DNA from: Rhizophlyctis rosea
Taxonomy: Eukaryota > Chytridiomycota > Chytridiomycetes > Rhizophlyctidales > Rhizophlyctidaceae
Length of the DNA stretch: 30,673 bases
NCBI GenBank assembly: GCA_027596075.1
Contig: JADGJC010000409.1
Span: 1-30,673 of the forward strand
Direction of reading: 5' to 3'
Shown: positions 28,797-30,673 of the stretch, piece by piece
Numbering within the stretch: the stretch's first letter is position 1
How the letters are laid out: every line of letters starts with the position of its first letter
Position numbers and translations under genes: made by a program
The notes under the pieces: model-generated
Databases searched by the model: none
Told to the model about the DNA's origin: nothing
The model's input: the letters and a program-made list of their open reading frames with translations, nothing else

Positions 28797-30673
28797 CTAC
28801 TACATAACCCTTCGGCTACACTTCCATTCCAACCCCCAACAGCTTAATCGCCGCCCCATCACAAAAACACTCAGCATATCCAGAACCTGCGGTTAGAAAG
28901 CCGTTCAAGTCCTGGACGTTTGCCATCTCAAAGTTGCGGAAACGTTCAACCTTGAACCATTCGAAAGTCGAAGGTCAAATCTCATGCTCAGTTGTCGTTG
29001 AGATAGGGTGGCCACATACCTCATGACACTCTACCAGAACAAAAAGGAGCTATCATATTGGCTTCGGGTCCGTGCGTCCGCGTCTATCACAGAAAGGTTT
29101 CCCCAACTTTGGCAACATGGTCTGGCCGCGCAAAATGCAAAAGGGTGAAACGAAACCAAGAGAGGAACGGGGTGACAAAGACTCAACCCGTCATCACTCA
29201 ACAGAGCTCGAACGTCCCTTTTTTTTTCCGTACACAGTGATGTTTGGTATTTTTCGTGATGCCTATCGATTTCGTGAAAGCTGGTTTCCTCAATCGACCT
29301 GGTATGGACCGTTCCAGACGGCTCAAAGACGACATACAGGACAGCAACTGTCCTCAAGCAAATGCTCTTCTGAATCAGATGCAACCCCATCAGGAGTTGA
29401 TGATCCCGCTTATGGTTCCTTAGTGCAACTCTCAGAACATTCCCTGTTCCGTCCTCTCCAAATTCTCACATACAAACCCGTCTTCATTAAAAAAAATGGT
29501 ACAGCACCATCGGGGCAAGGAATCTCTCAATCTTGGATGCCCCTGCAAAAGTTGCAAACACAACATGAAAGCGCGCAAATGTCCATGTTTTGGGTGTACC
29601 TCCACCCCGGATAATGTCTCTCACACACTCTTTTTCTGAGCCACAAGTGAGAAACACCTTGATCCATGAAAGAAACCCCCCAAAAAATGAAGGACAAACC
29701 CCCCTTTCCACCTGCTTTTTCCTCGAACTCCTCGATGACCCACCCACCCCCAGTCAAAGCCGTTGTGTAGTAACCAAACTTAACCCACATCGCAGTGACC
29801 ATAACACTCATCTCATCTCACCTCGAGCCCCTTTGCAAAAAGTGGAGTTCTTTCTCAGAGCCCAGGGCCCTCAAAAAGCAAATGGGGGACATACTGGCAG
29901 AGTGGCGAAGATTGTTGATCACCCATCCAATCTCATTCAAATCAAAAAGAAATCGGAATTCTGGTTTGCTTTTTCCCCGCGTGCAGGGGTAACGCCGGTC
30001 CATTAGGTAGACGCCCAGTGAAACCTCTCAAAACTAGGTTAGTAGTCTCATGCACCCTTGAAGGAAAGCGCCAACATTCACAGACACAAATGAAACTGGA
30101 ACACAGCGCGTAGACTAGATACTTGATTTCCGATTGGCCATCCAGGCACACGACAAACTTGGGTCCCTGATAGTGAAGGTGCACATTCAGAGAGCTTTCT
30201 TTTGCCGGCTCTGTTGGTCCTTACTTACTAGAACACAGTTGAACAGAATCAGAACCTACTCGAATTACTCACCTGAATGACATGCAGATGTATCATGAGC
30301 AACGATCCCCATCTTGGGTCTTGGCGTCTCGCTCATCAACAGTTCTTTTTTTCCAAACTCCACAGAACCCCCCCCCCCCCCCACCGACACACAGCTAATC
30401 TGCAAAGAGAACCCAAAAGTCCAATACTCCTTCTCTAATCATGCCACCATCCCATTCCTGCAGATGCACGACCAAGCTAAATTAGCAAAACATGCAAAAT
30501 CCAATCTTCTTACTGTATTTACAACCATCGATGAAAAATGAAAAAAGAAAGAAAGCAAGCATACAACAAAGTGGGTACGATCTCTCCACAAACTGTACAG
30601 AGACGTGCGAAAAGGAAAAACAGCAAAATTACCGCCTAAGGAAATCTATACACGTAATGCAAAGGCCCTCCTC
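28797..30673. other. Right-hand region without supported gene
   Basis: Nearly 1.9 kb of fairly A/T-rich sequence. Open frames up to 180 codons on the plus strand (29072-29614) and 119 on the minus strand (29031-29390) overlap each other and show no motif or splice structure. It may be UTR of a gene outside the window or plain intergenic DNA. Confidence 0.4.
30368..30382. repeat. Homopolymer of 15 C
   Basis: An uninterrupted run of 15 C within otherwise mixed sequence, 290 bases from the right edge. Such tracts vary in length and are prone to sequencing error. No coding sequence depends on it. Confidence 0.9.

Noticed and set aside
29072..29614. 180-codon plus-strand frame
   Set aside because: It overlaps an equally long minus-strand frame, with no motif, no splice structure and biased composition; probably chance.

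Overview
The window looks like nuclear DNA of a fungus. Nine well-supported protein genes are split by short spliceosomal introns (mostly 61-82 bp; one of 140 bp, one microexon of 25 nt). The introns have GT(A/G)(A/T)GT-type donors and pyrimidine-poor CAG/TAG/AAG acceptors. Gene content (ERD2, ELL, a LENG1-type protein, a Tmc1-like AN1 finger, alpha-arrestins, a GH26-type hydrolase) points to a fungus outside the budding yeasts. An early-diverging (zoosporic) lineage is my guess, not a demonstrated fact. I found no rRNA, tRNA, CRISPR array or intact transposon.

Bases 1-20,000 are a compact run of ordinary genes. On the minus strand: a membrane-anchored GH26-like glycoside hydrolase (cut off at the left edge), a retinol-dehydrogenase-like SDR, an arrestin-domain protein with a C-terminal SH3 domain, a small AN1 zinc-finger protein, a charged nuclear protein weakly like Utp16/Bud21, and an unassigned 179-aa protein. 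On the plus strand: the KDEL receptor ERD2, the RNA polymerase II elongation factor ELL (with C-terminal occludin/ELL domain), a LENG1/CIR_N-domain protein, and a second arrestin-like gene with one apparent frameshift. Several neighbours are divergent (SDR/ERD2, arrestin-SH3/ELL, AN1/LENG1, Utp16-like/arrestin-like) and probably share promoter regions. Each spliced model closes in frame with the expected family motifs across its junctions.

Bases 20,400-27,500 are different. First comes a long intronless gene with a degenerate RING, TRAF-type zinc fingers, a coiled coil and WD40 repeats; its reading frame breaks in the WD40 part, and recognisable repeat sequence runs on through stop codons. 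Next is a broken DUF262-DUF1524 gene, the architecture of GmrSD-type (type IV) modification-dependent restriction endonucleases. Its DUF262 half carries two nonsense codons and about three frame changes, while its DUF1524 HNH-nuclease half is one open frame with the catalytic motif intact. A multi-exon unknown gene starts across the stop codon of this nuclease frame and ends at a stop beyond which coding-like sequence continues. I read this as an island of recently decayed, possibly horizontally acquired or lineage-specific genes; it is the most interesting part of the window.

Bases 27,500-30,673 hold no gene I can support, only weak open frames and a 15-C homopolymer. The first 106 bases are almost pure G/C and look like a contig-edge artefact.
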